From Gemmobacter megaterium (GTDB lineage: Bacteria > Pseudomonadota > Alphaproteobacteria > Rhodobacterales > Rhodobacteraceae): a stretch of 64,000 nucleotides of DNA. Under the pieces are notes generated by a model. It was not told the origin of the DNA. It saw nothing but the letters and a program-made list of their open reading frames with translations, and searched no databases. Each line of letters opens with the position of its first letter. Within the stretch, counting starts at the first letter, position 1. Below are positions 28,415-37,935 of this stretch, piece after piece. The stretch covers positions 124,001 through 188,000 of the forward strand of contig NZ_FTOT01000006.1 of the NCBI RefSeq assembly GCF_900156815.1. Reading direction: 5' to 3'. Made by a program: the position numbers and the translations under genes.

Positions 28415-29152
28415 GTGCTGTTCCCGGTCGCTCTGGCCCTGATCGTCTTTGCCACCTCGGTCCTGTCCGGTGTGTTTGGCATGGCGGGTGGGTTGGTTCT
28501 GCTGGGTGCCTTGCTGGCGCTGATGCCCGTTGCTGCCGCCATCGCCGTGCATGGGGCGGTCCAGACGGTGGCCAATGGGGCGCGGGCCTGGTTTTCGCGT
28601 GCCTATATCGACTGGCGCAGCCTTGGGTATATCTGCGCCGGCATCGGTATCGCTGCGGCGCTGCTGCTGGCGCTGCGCTACCGTCCCGATCTGGCGACGG
28701 TCTGCATCGTGATCGGCCTGACCCCCCTGCTTGTCTGGATTCCCCGGCGCTGGCTGGCGCTGGACGCAAGCCGCCCGTTGCATGGCGTGCTGTGCGGGAT
28801 CGTTGGCGGCGGGTTGAACCTTGCCGTCGGGGTCGCCGGACCGTCGATCGACATCTTCTTTATCCGCACGGCGATAGACCGTCGGCGCATCATCGCAACC
28901 AAGGCGGCGGCGCAGGTCGTATCGCATCTGGCCAAGGTGGTGTTCTATGGCGGTCTGGTGCAGGCGATGACCGGGGCGGATTGGTGGCTGGTGCTGGTGG
29001 CGGCGCCGTTTGCCATTCTGGGCACCCAGGCGGGCTATCTCCTCTTGCAACGCTTGACCGACCAGCGGTTCCGCGAATGGACGCGGTGGATCGTCAGTGT
29101 CATAGGCATTTTCTATCTGGGGCGCGGGTTGACCTTGCTCCTTGGCGCCTGA
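28415..29152 (+). CDS. TSUP family (TauE/SafE) exporter
   Basis: A 245-residue integral membrane protein with about eight hydrophobic segments. VLSGVFGMAGGLVLLGALLALMP near the start and GIVGGGLNLAVGVAGPSIDIFF near residue 130 are the two repeated TauE/SafE motifs. The start is GTG at 28415. Members export sulfite, sulfoacetate or related anions; no sulfur genes are adjacent, so the substrate is open. Confidence 0.85.
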   Translation: MLFPVALALIVFATSVLSGVFGMAGGLVLLGALLALMPVAAAIAVHGAVQTVANGARAWFSRAYIDWRSLGYICAGIGIAAALLLALRYRPDLATVCIVIGLTPLLVWIPRRWLALDASRPLHGVLCGIVGGGLNLAVGVAGPSIDIFFIRTAIDRRRIIATKAAAQVVSHLAKVVFYGGLVQAMTGADWWLVLVAAPFAILGTQAGYLLLQRLTDQRFREWTRWIVSVIGIFYLGRGLTLLLGA

Positions 29153-29174
29153 TGGGTAATGTGCGCCCGCGAGA

Positions 29175-29297
29175 ATGATGATGGCACAGATGGATTCCCT
29201 TGCTTCCGGCCCGGTCTGCCGCGCGGTGTTTGCCGCAGCGGCCCCCTGTGGCGCGGGGCCGGGCCGGATTGCGCGAATTAGCGGCCCGGCGCGCTGA
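29175..29297 (+). CDS. Possible leader peptide upstream of ileS
   Basis: ATG at 29175 opens a 40-codon frame ending TGA 29295-29297, with two Ile codons, both the uncommon ATT, in GRIARIS close to the end. The stop falls at the loop edge of a strong hairpin before ileS. No clear Shine-Dalgarno is seen. This could be an isoleucine-sensing leader or chance. Confidence 0.2.
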   Translation: MMMAQMDSLASGPVCRAVFAAAAPCGAGPGRIARISGPAR

Positions 29298-29314
29298 GCC
29301 TTTCGCGCGCCGGG
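29258..29314 (+). promoter_or_regulatory. Mutually exclusive hairpins in the ileS leader
   Basis: CCCGGCGCGC (29285-29294) pairs perfectly with GCGCGCCGGG (29305-29314). The same left arm, as GGCCCGGC (29283-29290), can pair instead with GCCGGGCC (29258-29265), enclosing the two ATT codons. No T run follows. It may be an attenuator-like switch, or the terminator of the TSUP gene. Confidence 0.35.
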
Positions 29315-29371
29315 TGTCTTGCCATGGCCCGATGACGGGCCGCCCCACCTGCCATTCAAGGATCTTCGCCG

Positions 29372-32323
29372 ATGTGCGCCGATACCCCCGACTACCGCTC
29401 CACCGTCTTCCTGCCGGAAACCGGCTTTCCCATGCGCGCCGGCCTGCCCCAGCGCGAGCCCGACTGGCTGGCCCGCTGGGAAGAGATGGGCATCTATGAC
29501 CGTCTGCGCGACAAGGCCGCGCAGGCCGCTGCCGCAGGCACCCCGCGCGCGCCCTTTACGCTGCATGATGGCCCTCCTTACGCCAACGGCCACCTGCATA
29601 TCGGCCACGCGCTGAACAAGGTGCTGAAGGACTTCATCGTCCGCAGCCAGCAGATGATGGGCCGCGACAGCCGCTATGTGCCCGGCTGGGATTGCCATGG
29701 CCTGCCCATCGAATGGAAGATCGAGGAGCAATACCGTGCCAAGGGCCTGAACAAGGACGAGGTGAATGTCGTCGACTTCCGCCAGGAATGCCGCCGCTTT
29801 GCCGAAGGCTGGGCCGATGTCCAGCGCGAGGAATTCAAGCGCCTTGGCGTGACCGGCAACTGGGCCGATCCCTATCTGACGATGGCCTACCACGCCGAGG
29901 CGGTGATTGCCGAGGAATTCATGAAGTTCGTGATGAACGGCTCGCTCTATCAGGGGTCCAAGCCCGTGATGTGGTCGCCGGTCGAAAAGACCGCGCTGGC
30001 CGAGGCGGAAGTGGAGTATCACGATCATACCAGCCATCAGATCTGGGTGCGGTTCCGGGTCGATACATCGGACGATTTCCGCGGTAAGGATGCCTGCCTG
30101 GCACCCGATCTGCTGGACGCCGCTGTCCTGATCTGGACGACCACGCCTTGGACCATTCCCCAGAACCGCGCTGTCGCCTTCAACCCGGTTCTGAGCTACG
30201 GCCTGTATCAGGTTGAAGATGTTTTGGAAAACTCCACCGCCAAGGTGGGAGAGACACTGCTTCTGGCCGATGCGCTGGCAGAAGGGGTGTTGGCCCAGGC
30301 CAAGGTCGCCCGCCACGCCCGCCTGCGCGGCGTCACGGCCGAGGAACTGCGCGCATTGGTGCTTCAACACCCCTTCCATGGCATCGAAGGCGGCAACGGC
30401 GAGTGGGACTACCCGGTCCCCATGCTGCCCGGCGACCATGTCACCGACGACGCGGGCACCGGCTTTGTCCATACTGCCCCCAGCCATGGCGATGACGACT
30501 ATCAGCTTGGCCAGAAGTTCGGCCTGCCGATGACCTACAACGTCGAACCTGATGGCAGCTATCGCGCCGATCTGCCGATCTTTGGCGGTCAGGCCATCCT
30601 GACGCCCGAGGGGAAAGAGGGCCCGGCGAACGTGTCGGTTATCAAGCAACTGGCCTATGCGGGTGCGTTGCTGGCCAAGGGCAAGCTGAAACACAGCTAC
30701 CCGCATTCGTGGCGGTCCAAGGCGCCGGTGATCTATCGCAACACGCCGCAGTGGTTTGTCGCCATCGACACGCCGCTGGACGACGGCATGACCACCTATG
30801 GCCAGACGATCCGCCAACGCGCGCTGACCTCGATCAACCAGTTGGTGCAGTGGACCCCTGTCACGGGCCGCAACCGCCTGCATTCGATGATCGAGGCGCG
30901 GCCCGACTGGGTGCTGAGCCGCCAGCGCGCCTGGGGTGTGCCGCTGACCTGCTTTGTCAAGAAGGGCGCGAAACCGACCGACGCCGACTTCCTGCTGCGC
31001 AACCCCGAGGTCAATGCCCGCATCGCCGCCGCCTTCGAAGCCGAGGGCGCCGATGTCTGGTATGTCGAGGGGTTCAAGGAAAAGGTGCTGGACGGCATCG
31101 TCGATCCGGCTGCCTATGATCAGGTCTATGACGTGCTGGACGTGTGGTTCGACAGCGGATCGACCCATGCCTTCGTGCTGCGCGACCGGGTGGATGGCAC
31201 GGCGGATGGTCTGGCCGACCTCTACCTGGAGGGCACCGACCAGCACCGCGGCTGGTTCCATTCCTCCATGCTGCAAGCCTGCGGCACCAAGGGCCGCGCG
31301 CCTTATCGTGGTGTGCTGACCCACGGTTTCACGCTGGACGAAAAGGGCATGAAGATGTCCAAGTCGCTTGGCAACACCGTGGCGCCGCAAGAGGTGATCA
31401 AGGACTACGGCGCCGATATCCTGCGGCTGTGGGTGGCGCAGTCGGATTACACCATCGACCTGCGGATCGGGAAAGAGATCCTGAAAGGCGTTGCCGACAG
31501 CTACCGCCGCCTGCGCAACACGCTGCGCTTCATGCTGGGGGCGCTGAAGGGCTTTTCCGAGGCAGAGAAAGTCGCCGTCGCTGACATGCCCGAGATGGAA
31601 CGCTGGGTTCTGCACCGGCTGGCCGAACTGGATTCCGAGGTGCGCGCGGGCTATGCGGCCTATGATTTCCAAGGCGTGTTCCAAAAGCTGTTCGCGTTCT
31701 GCACAACGGATCTGTCGTCGGTCTATTTCGACGTCATCAAGGACACGCTCTATTGCGATGGGCCGGAGTCGACCCGCCGCCGTGTCGCGCGGACGGTGCT
31801 GGATCTGGTGTTCCACCGCCTGGTGACATGGCTGGCCCCCGTGCTGGTCTTTACCATGGAAGAAGTCTGGCTGGAGCGGTATCCGGGCGACCGTTCGTCG
31901 GTCCATCTGGAAGACATCCCCGAAACGCCTGCCGAATGGCTGGACGGGCCGCTGGCGGCCAAATGGGTCCGTATTCGTCAGGTGCGTCGCGCCGTGACCG
32001 CGGCGCTGGAAGTGCAGCGCACGGCAAAGGTCATCGGTTCGTCGCTGGAGGCAGCGCCCGTGGTTCATGTCACCGATCCGGCCTTGATGGCGGCACTCCA
32101 GGGCGTGAACATGGCAGAGGTCTGTATCGTATCGGCCATTTCGCTGACCGCCGATCCCGAACCGCCCGAGGCGTTCCGGCTGCCCGAAGTGCCAGGGGTG
32201 GCGGTGGTCTTTGAACGGGCCGAGGGCGAGAAATGCGAACGTTGCTGGCAGATTCTGCCTGATGTCGGCAGCCACGCCCATGCCAGCACCTGCGCGCGCT
32301 GCAATACGGTTCTGGGCGGCTGA
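29372..32323 (+). CDS. ileS: Isoleucyl-tRNA synthetase
   Basis: A 983-residue class I aminoacyl-tRNA synthetase charging tRNA-Ile. HIGH is at residues 76-79 (NGHLHIGHALNK), the editing CP1 domain at about 200-410 (WTTTPWTIPQNRA, DDAGTGFVHTAPSHG), KMSKS at 661-665, the anticodon domain after 690, and a C-terminal zinc finger CERC...CARC. Length is slightly above the usual 930-970 owing to small insertions. The 219-base leader holds the possible regulatory fold listed separately. Followed by a strong hairpin. Confidence 0.97.
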   Translation: MCADTPDYRSTVFLPETGFPMRAGLPQREPDWLARWEEMGIYDRLRDKAAQAAAAGTPRAPFTLHDGPPYANGHLHIGHALNKVLKDFIVRSQQMMGRDSRYVPGWDCHGLPIEWKIEEQYRAKGLNKDEVNVVDFRQECRRFAEGWADVQREEFKRLGVTGNWADPYLTMAYHAEAVIAEEFMKFVMNGSLYQGSKPVMWSPVEKTALAEAEVEYHDHTSHQIWVRFRVDTSDDFRGKDACLAPDLLDAAVLIWTTTPWTIPQNRAVAFNPVLSYGLYQVEDVLENSTAKVGETLLLADALAEGVLAQAKVARHARLRGVTAEELRALVLQHPFHGIEGGNGEWDYPVPMLPGDHVTDDAGTGFVHTAPSHGDDDYQLGQKFGLPMTYNVEPDGSYRADLPIFGGQAILTPEGKEGPANVSVIKQLAYAGALLAKGKLKHSYPHSWRSKAPVIYRNTPQWFVAIDTPLDDGMTTYGQTIRQRALTSINQLVQWTPVTGRNRLHSMIEARPDWVLSRQRAWGVPLTCFVKKGAKPTDADFLLRNPEVNARIAAAFEAEGADVWYVEGFKEKVLDGIVDPAAYDQVYDVLDVWFDSGSTHAFVLRDRVDGTADGLADLYLEGTDQHRGWFHSSMLQACGTKGRAPYRGVLTHGFTLDEKGMKMSKSLGNTVAPQEVIKDYGADILRLWVAQSDYTIDLRIGKEILKGVADSYRRLRNTLRFMLGALKGFSEAEKVAVADMPEMERWVLHRLAELDSEVRAGYAAYDFQGVFQKLFAFCTTDLSSVYFDVIKDTLYCDGPESTRRRVARTVLDLVFHRLVTWLAPVLVFTMEEVWLERYPGDRSSVHLEDIPETPAEWLDGPLAAKWVRIRQVRRAVTAALEVQRTAKVIGSSLEAAPVVHVTDPALMAALQGVNMAEVCIVSAISLTADPEPPEAFRLPEVPGVAVVFERAEGEKCERCWQILPDVGSHAHASTCARCNTVLGG

Positions 32324-32345
32324 CGGCGAACGATCAGATCGTTGT

Positions 32346-32379
32346 CCAGGGCCTGCGGGGGAACCCTCGCGGGCCTTGG
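32346..32379 (+). terminator. Terminator-like hairpin after ileS
   Basis: CCAGGGCCTGCGGGG (32346-32360) and CCTCGCGGGCCTTGG (32365-32379) form a 15-pair stem (a few G-U) with loop GAAC, 23 bases after the ileS stop. There is no T run. It probably ends the ileS transcript or protects its 3' end. Confidence 0.5.
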
Positions 32380-32450
32380 CATGTCCCGGATCCTGTGCAT
32401 TCGCGTCACCCCGGCTTGCCCGGCAAGCCGTCGCGTGGTTGAGTTGCGAC

Positions 32451-32894
32451 ATGCCACACCTGACCATTCCTTCGCCCTTCGGCCCTCTGACGCTCGTGGA
32501 CTCCGATGGCGTGTTGCGGCGTCTGGAATGGCGGGACGCGGGATCAGAGCCTTCGCCCCTGCTGAACGAGGCCGCGCGCCAGCTTGCCGCCTATTTCGCG
32601 GGCGACCGGGGTGGGTTCGATCTGCCATTTGACTGGGGTGACGGGTTGAATGCGCGGGTGCGGCGGGCGATGGCCGCAATACCGCATGGGGAAACCCGGA
32701 CCTATGGTCAGATCGCCACGGCGGTGGGGGCGCCGCCGCAAGCGGTGGGTCAGGCCTGTGGGGCGAATCCGCTGCCCATCCTGATCCCATGCCACCGGGT
32801 CGTGGGGACGCATGGCTTTGGCGGTTTCTCGGCCCCCGGCGGGGTCGAGACCAAGGCGGCCTTGCTGCGGTTCGAAGGGGCGCTGTTGATCTAG
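32451..32894 (+). CDS. ogt: Methylated-DNA--protein-cysteine S-methyltransferase
   Basis: A 147-residue suicide repair protein that takes alkyl groups from O6-alkylguanine. The acceptor Cys114 is in LIPCHRVVG, preceded by the helix-turn-helix RTYGQIATAVGAPPQAVGQACGANPLP and the Arg finger region. The N-terminal half is shortened to the Ogt form, without the Ada regulatory domain. Start ATG at 32451. It converges with the YbgC gene, overlapping it by four bases. Confidence 0.9.
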   Translation: MPHLTIPSPFGPLTLVDSDGVLRRLEWRDAGSEPSPLLNEAARQLAAYFAGDRGGFDLPFDWGDGLNARVRRAMAAIPHGETRTYGQIATAVGAPPQAVGQACGANPLPILIPCHRVVGTHGFGGFSAPGGVETKAALLRFEGALLI

Positions 32895-33301
32895 TCCTGG
32901 CCTGCCATGGCCGCGCGGATCGCCGCGGGAATGCGCGCGGGTCTGCCATCTTCGCGCAGGGCGACCAGTCCGACATTGGCGGAAAACAGGCAGGTTTCGC
33001 CGCGCCATATGTCTTGCCGCAGGTCAATCCGCGCGCCGGTCAGTCCTCCCAGCGCGGTGCGCACCTCCAGTTGATCGTCAAAGCGGGCAGGTTTCAGATA
33101 CTCTGCTTCGACGCGTCGAACCGCAAAGACGACCCCCTCTTCGGCCAGAAGGCGGCCCTGATCCACGCCCAGTTCACGGACCCATTCCGTGCGGGCGCGT
33201 TCGATGAACCGCAGGTAATTCGCATAGTATACGATCCCGGCAAGATCGGTATCTTCGTAGTAGACGCGAAGGCGGAACCTGTGCATGTCGAAAATGGCCA
33301 T
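32891..33301 (-). CDS. ybgC: YbgC/4-hydroxybenzoyl-CoA-type acyl-CoA thioesterase
   Basis: A 136-residue hot-dog thioesterase. FRLRVYYEDTDLAGIVYYANYLRFIERARTEW at about residues 9-40 contains the catalytic Asp of the YbgC family, followed by FAVRRVEAEYLKPARFDD. In most proteobacteria the gene begins the tol-pal cluster; no tol genes are seen here, as it is transcribed towards ogt alone. It probably hydrolyses short or medium acyl-CoA or acyl-ACP linked to phospholipid turnover (family knowledge). Confidence 0.85.
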   Translation of the reverse strand: MAIFDMHRFRLRVYYEDTDLAGIVYYANYLRFIERARTEWVRELGVDQGRLLAEEGVVFAVRRVEAEYLKPARFDDQLEVRTALGGLTGARIDLRQDIWRGETCLFSANVGLVALREDGRPARIPAAIRAAMAGQD

Positions 33302-33453
33302 ATCCAGCGGGTTCCGGGATTTTTCAAACAGATCATGGAATTGTCAATGACGCGCGTGCCATGGGCGGATCGTGCCGCGCCGCTTGGCGGGGCTGGATTG
33401 GGCTCGCCTTCTGCGGGTTCCGGCGCAGTTGCGCGTGGTGGGTGGCCCGCCTG

Positions 33454-33483
33454 TTGACCGGCTCTGGCCGTCGGGCCTATCTT
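33454..33483 (+). promoter_or_regulatory. Candidate promoter of nrdJ
   Basis: TTGACC (33454-33459) and TATCTT (33478-33483) with an 18-base spacer lie about 35 bases before the nrdJ ATG. No NrdR box or riboswitch is seen in this leader, unlike the class Ib genes. Confidence 0.4.
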
Positions 33484-33517
33484 TGGGTGCACCGTCCCCG
33501 TGCCCGGAAGGACTGAC

Positions 33518-35788
33518 ATGAGCCGTTTCGCCGCCCCTATCGCCGCACAGATTTGGGATATGAAGTACCGGCTGAAGGAGGCTGACGGCACACCTGTCGA
33601 CGGCACGATCGAAGACACCTGGCGGCGGATCGCGCGGGCGCTGGCCTCTGTCGAGAAACAGCCAGACGTCTGGGAAGACCGCTTCTATGCGGCGCTGGAG
33701 GATTTCCGCTATCTGCCAGCGGGTCGCATCGTTGCGGGGGCGGGCACGGGCAGGGCCGTGACCTTGTTCAACTGTTTCGTCATGGGCACGATCCCAGACA
33801 GCATGTCCGGCATCTTCGACATGCTCAAGGAAGCGGCCCTGACCATGCAGCAAGGCGGCGGAATCGGCTATGATTTTTCGACGATCCGCCCGCAAGGTGC
33901 CGAGGTGAAAGGCGTCTCCGCTGACGCCTCGGGGCCGCTGTCGTTCATGGATGTCTGGGATGCGATGTGCCGCACGATCATGTCCGCCGGCAGCCGCCGT
34001 GGCGCGATGATGGCCACCATGCGCTGCGATCACCCGGACATCGAAGCGTTCATCACCGCCAAGCAAGACAGCGCGCGACTGCGGATGTTCAACCTGTCGG
34101 TTCTGGTCACGGATGAATTCATGGCGGCGGTCAAGGCCGATGGGCCCTGGGACCTGCGGTTCGGCGGCAAGGTCTACAAGACGGTGCCGGCGCTGGACCT
34201 GTGGAATCGCATCATGCGGGCGACCTATGACTATGCCGAGCCTGGGGTGATCTTCATCGACCGGATCAACCAGGCCAACAACCTGAACTATGTTGAGACC
34301 ATCTCGGCGACCAATCCCTGTGGCGAGCAGCCGCTGCCCCCCTATGGCGCCTGTCTGCTGGGATCGGTCAACCTTGCAAGACTGGTCACGGACCCGTTTG
34401 GTCCGCAGGCCGAACTTGACCCTGCTGCGCTGGACGATCTGGTTCGGGTCGCCGTGCGGATGATGGACAATGTGGTCGATGCCAGCCGTTTCCCCCTGCC
34501 TCAGCAAGCGGCCGAGGCACAGGCGAAGCGGCGCATCGGGCTGGGTGTGACCGGGCTTGCCGATGCGCTGCTGATGCTTGGGTTGCGCTATGGGTCCGAT
34601 GCGGCGGCAGAACAGACCGCCTGCTGGATGAAGGCCATTGCGCGGGCGGCCTATCTCGCCTCGGTGGATCTGGCCAAGGAAAAGGGGCCGTTTCCGCTGT
34701 TTGATGCCGAAGGCTATCTTGCGTCGGGCAATATGGTCCGGATGGACGAGGATGTACGACAGGCCATCCGCGCCCATGGGATCCGCAACAGCCATCTGAC
34801 CAGCGTCGCGCCAACCGGAACGATCAGCCTGTTTGCGGGCAATGTCTCATCGGGGATCGAGCCGGTCTTTGCCTATGCTTATACCCGCAAGGTGCTGCAA
34901 CCGGACGGATCGCGCACCGAGGAAGATGTGGCGGATTACGCGGTCACCCTGTGGCGTCAGATGCATGGCGACGCGCCCTTGCCGGAGTATTTCGTCAATG
35001 CCCAGACATTGCCGCCGATGGATCATGTCAGGATGCAGGCGGCGGCCCAGACTTGGGTGGATTCTTCGATTTCGAAAACGATCAACTGCCCGGAGGACAT
35101 TTCCTTCGAGGAATTCAAGGATGTCTATCTGGCGGCTTGGGATATGGGCTGCAAAGGCTGTACGACCTATCGCCCCAATGATGTGACGGGATCGGTGTTG
35201 ACCGTTTCGGAACGCAGCGACACCGTACCCGCGGATGCCCCGCCGTCCGGCGCAGAGGTGGTCTATCTGTCCGAACCGCTGGACAGGCCCGCAGCATTGG
35301 AAGGCGCCACGTACAAGCTCAAGTGGCCCGACAGCGAACATGCGCTGTACATCACGATTAACGACATTGTCATTGCCGGGCATCGACGGCCTTTCGAAGT
35401 ATTCATCAACTCGAAGAACATGGAGCATTTCGCCTGGACTGTGGCGCTGACCCGAATGATCAGTGCGGTATTCCGGCGTGGTGGCGATATTTCCTTTGTG
35501 GTCGAGGAACTGAAAGCTGTGTTCGATCCACGCGGTGGCGCCTGGATGGAGGGGCGGTATATTCCGTCGATCCTGGCGGCCATCGGCGGTGTGATCGAAC
35601 GACATCTCATTTCCATCGGGTTCATCGGCGGTGAAGGCATGGGGCTGAAATCCGATCCGAAGGCCGAGGTGCTTCGCGTCGGGGATCGTCCGCGTGGGCC
35701 GGCCTGTCCGTCCTGTGGCAGCTATGCGATGAAGATGGTCGAAGGCTGCATGACCTGCGCCGATTGCGGGCATTCGAAATGTGCCTGA
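33518..35788 (+). CDS. nrdJ: Adenosylcobalamin-dependent ribonucleotide reductase (class II)
   Basis: A 756-residue oxygen-independent reductase using adenosylcobalamin to start the radical. FNCFVMGTIPDSM at about 85, QQGGGIGYDFSTIRP at about 115, ATNPCGEQPLPPYGACLLGSVNL at about 262-284 (active-site Cys/Glu), VAPTGTISLFAGNVSSGIEP at about 430, and a C-terminal Cys-rich tail CPSCGSYAMKMVEGCMTC...CGHSKCA for re-reduction. ATG 33518 follows GGAAGGA; an earlier in-frame codon at 33500 lacks one. Works when B12 is available, complementing the riboswitch-controlled class Ib enzyme. Confidence 0.96.
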   Translation: MSRFAAPIAAQIWDMKYRLKEADGTPVDGTIEDTWRRIARALASVEKQPDVWEDRFYAALEDFRYLPAGRIVAGAGTGRAVTLFNCFVMGTIPDSMSGIFDMLKEAALTMQQGGGIGYDFSTIRPQGAEVKGVSADASGPLSFMDVWDAMCRTIMSAGSRRGAMMATMRCDHPDIEAFITAKQDSARLRMFNLSVLVTDEFMAAVKADGPWDLRFGGKVYKTVPALDLWNRIMRATYDYAEPGVIFIDRINQANNLNYVETISATNPCGEQPLPPYGACLLGSVNLARLVTDPFGPQAELDPAALDDLVRVAVRMMDNVVDASRFPLPQQAAEAQAKRRIGLGVTGLADALLMLGLRYGSDAAAEQTACWMKAIARAAYLASVDLAKEKGPFPLFDAEGYLASGNMVRMDEDVRQAIRAHGIRNSHLTSVAPTGTISLFAGNVSSGIEPVFAYAYTRKVLQPDGSRTEEDVADYAVTLWRQMHGDAPLPEYFVNAQTLPPMDHVRMQAAAQTWVDSSISKTINCPEDISFEEFKDVYLAAWDMGCKGCTTYRPNDVTGSVLTVSERSDTVPADAPPSGAEVVYLSEPLDRPAALEGATYKLKWPDSEHALYITINDIVIAGHRRPFEVFINSKNMEHFAWTVALTRMISAVFRRGGDISFVVEELKAVFDPRGGAWMEGRYIPSILAAIGGVIERHLISIGFIGGEGMGLKSDPKAEVLRVGDRPRGPACPSCGSYAMKMVEGCMTCADCGHSKCA

Positions 35789-35965
35789 CGACCCCGTCTC
35801 TGACGAATCCGGCGGGGCTGTCTGTGCTCTGACGGCGTTTGATCGGTTCCATGCGATCAACGATACCTCTGGAATACCCCGGACTTGTCGCGCGCTTTCC
35901 CCAATCCCGCCCCATTTGGGCGTCAATACCTGTGGATCACCCGGACTATCCGCATGGGGACGACA

Positions 35966-36871
35966 ATGGACAGACTGACCGAAATGGAAGCCTTCGCCAC
36001 GGTTGTGGATCAGGGCGGCTTCACCGACGCGGCGAAGAAGATGGGCATCTCCAAATCGGCGGTTTCCAAGCATGTCTCGGCACTTGAGGCCCGATTGGGC
36101 GCCCGTCTGCTGAACAGGACGACCCGTCGCGTCTCTCCGACAGAGATCGGGTTGGCCTATTATGATCGTGCCCGTCGCGTGCTGAATGATGCAGGCGAGG
36201 CCGATGCGCTCGTGACTTCGATGCAATCGGCGCCATCCGGGTTGCTGCGCATTTCCGTTGCCACCGATTTCGGCGTGAATCACTTGTCTCCGGTCCTTGG
36301 GGGGTTCTTGCAGGAATATCCCGACATCACCGTGAACATGGTCTTGAACAACCGCTATGTCGAACTGATCTCCGAAGGGTTCGACATGGCCATTCGCGTT
36401 GGAGAGTTGGAGGACAGTACCCTGCGTGCGCGCAAGCTGTGCGATACGTCCAAGCGGATGATCGGGGCGCCGTCCTACTTTCAGAAATATGGTCGTCCAA
36501 TGAAGATTGACGATCTGAACGATCACAAGCTGCTGCATTACTCCAGCCAGGCGAATGGAAATGTCTGGAAGATCACCGCGCCGTCGGGGGAAAAGCGTCA
36601 GGTCCGCTCGAACGGCTGGTTGACCGTGAACGATGGGCAATCGTTGCTACATGCGGCGATTTCCGGGCTGGGAATCGCCTATCTGCCGTCATTCCTTTAT
36701 GCGGATGCAATGCGGCAGGGGCTGGTCGAAGAGGCCGTGCCCGGCTTGCCTGCCGAAACGATGGGCATCTATGCAGTGTATCCGCCCGGACGTTTCACGC
36801 AGCCGAAAGTGCGCGCGTTCATCGACTTTCTCGTGCGCAATTACGCGGACAAGGGGCCTGACAGCTGGTGA
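35966..36871 (+). CDS. LysR-family transcriptional regulator
   Basis: A 301-residue LysR-type regulator of the CrgA/DhcR-like group. Helix-turn-helix at about 1-60: MDRLTEMEAFATVVDQGGFTDAAKKMGISKSAVSKHV, then LLNRTTRRVSPTEIGLAYY. Effector domain at about 90-295. An in-frame ATG at 35954 is possible, but GGGGA precedes 35966 better. No obvious target: the upstream neighbour is nrdJ on the same strand (177 bases apart) and the downstream OmpA-like gene converges. Confidence 0.85.
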   Translation: MDRLTEMEAFATVVDQGGFTDAAKKMGISKSAVSKHVSALEARLGARLLNRTTRRVSPTEIGLAYYDRARRVLNDAGEADALVTSMQSAPSGLLRISVATDFGVNHLSPVLGGFLQEYPDITVNMVLNNRYVELISEGFDMAIRVGELEDSTLRARKLCDTSKRMIGAPSYFQKYGRPMKIDDLNDHKLLHYSSQANGNVWKITAPSGEKRQVRSNGWLTVNDGQSLLHAAISGLGIAYLPSFLYADAMRQGLVEEAVPGLPAETMGIYAVYPPGRFTQPKVRAFIDFLVRNYADKGPDSW

Positions 36872-36928
36872 GGGTATCCCTGGGCGTCGGGGGGCGAGGC
36901 GTCGTGTAAAAGGTGCGTCAAGACAACT

Positions 36929-37918
36929 TCAACGGGTCGAGGTCAATATGGCTTCGACCCGCCTGTTTCTGGCGCGGCCCTCCTCGGTCAGGTTGGTGTC
37001 GCGCGGCGCCATAAGCCCGGCACCCAGGGCAACAACCCGGCTTGCGGCAACGCCATGATCCCGAATCAGCCGGTTGCGCACGGCTTCGGCCCGGCGCCTG
37101 GACAAGGCAAGGTTGGTTTCCGGGGCGCCCAGCGAATCCGTATGGCCGACCAGCGCCAATGTGCGGTTCTGGTGCGTCGCAAGATAGTCGGCCAGATCTT
37201 TCAGCACATTGTCCGCACCGCGGGCGGTGTCGGCGGCGCCAATGGCGAATTCCAGCCCCTCAAGCACCACAGAGCTGCTTTCGAGCGCCATCCAGACATC
37301 ATTCCCGGTGCCCGGCGCAATGGCGGGGGCATCCGGTTTCAACGCGGGTGAGGGCGTGACGGGTTCGGCAGCGGATGCGCTTTCTGCGGGGCCGATGTGG
37401 ATCATCTGGACATAGCCCGCCCCGGCGCCGGTCGATCTGCTGACCAGAAGGGTCACATGTTCCTCTGTTGCCCCTGTGCTTTTTCGGGCGGAGAGAAAGC
37501 GGAAGTCCCCAAGATCGACATGCATTCCGGGTTCTGGCAGCACCTGGGTAGAATAGCGAAAGTCAAAGCCTCCGCAGACGACCGTTTCGCATTCGAACAC
37601 CAGGCGCCAGCCATCTGCCTCCAGCGCGGTGCGGAGAGGTGTCAGCAGTTCCAGCGTTCCCAGATCGGGTGCGGGAATGCGCCATGCGGTTTGCTCTACC
37701 CGGCCCTCGATCGGTCGGGTCAACATGCTCCCCTCCGACCAAGGGCCGATGGGCAGGCCATAGCTGCCAAGGCGTTCGACCCGCAAAGCGGTTTGTTCTG
37801 TTCCGGGTGGAAAGGCCGTGACCACTGCCTGTGCCGCGCCAGAAATAACAGGCAGCACCAACATCGCGGACACAAGGCACCGCAGGTTGCGGCGCACAGG
37901 ACGTGGACACTGAATCAT
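36929..37918 (-). CDS. OmpA-family outer-membrane/periplasmic protein
   Basis: A 329-residue exported protein. A signal peptide ends near VISGAAQA (about 30). The first two thirds is a domain I do not recognise, with Cys64-Cys pair regions in FECETVVCGGFDF. The C-terminal 115 residues are an OmpA-like peptidoglycan-binding domain: LALVGHTDSLGAPETNLALSRRRAEAVRNRLI. Likely anchors the envelope to peptidoglycan. Third gene of a minus-strand set with a CinA-like and a GNAT gene. Confidence 0.8.
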   Translation of the reverse strand: MIQCPRPVRRNLRCLVSAMLVLPVISGAAQAVVTAFPPGTEQTALRVERLGSYGLPIGPWSEGSMLTRPIEGRVEQTAWRIPAPDLGTLELLTPLRTALEADGWRLVFECETVVCGGFDFRYSTQVLPEPGMHVDLGDFRFLSARKSTGATEEHVTLLVSRSTGAGAGYVQMIHIGPAESASAAEPVTPSPALKPDAPAIAPGTGNDVWMALESSSVVLEGLEFAIGAADTARGADNVLKDLADYLATHQNRTLALVGHTDSLGAPETNLALSRRRAEAVRNRLIRDHGVAASRVVALGAGLMAPRDTNLTEEGRARNRRVEAILTSTR

Positions 37919-37935
37919 TACCGCTCGCCGTTGGG

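Noticed and set aside
32412-32430. Palindrome CGGCTTGCC-c-GGCAAGCCG before ogt as an Ada-type operator
   Set aside because: It is GC-rich with a one-base centre, close to the ileS terminator-like hairpin, and does not resemble known Ada boxes.
27953-32467. A 1,504-residue open frame on the minus strand across ileS
   Set aside because: It is antisense to a complete, motif-verified ileS and has the His/Arg/Gln-rich composition of a GC-rich shadow frame.
33302-33517. NrdR box or riboswitch before nrdJ
   Set aside because: No site with an acceptable core or 31-base partner is visible; only a plain promoter candidate is seen.
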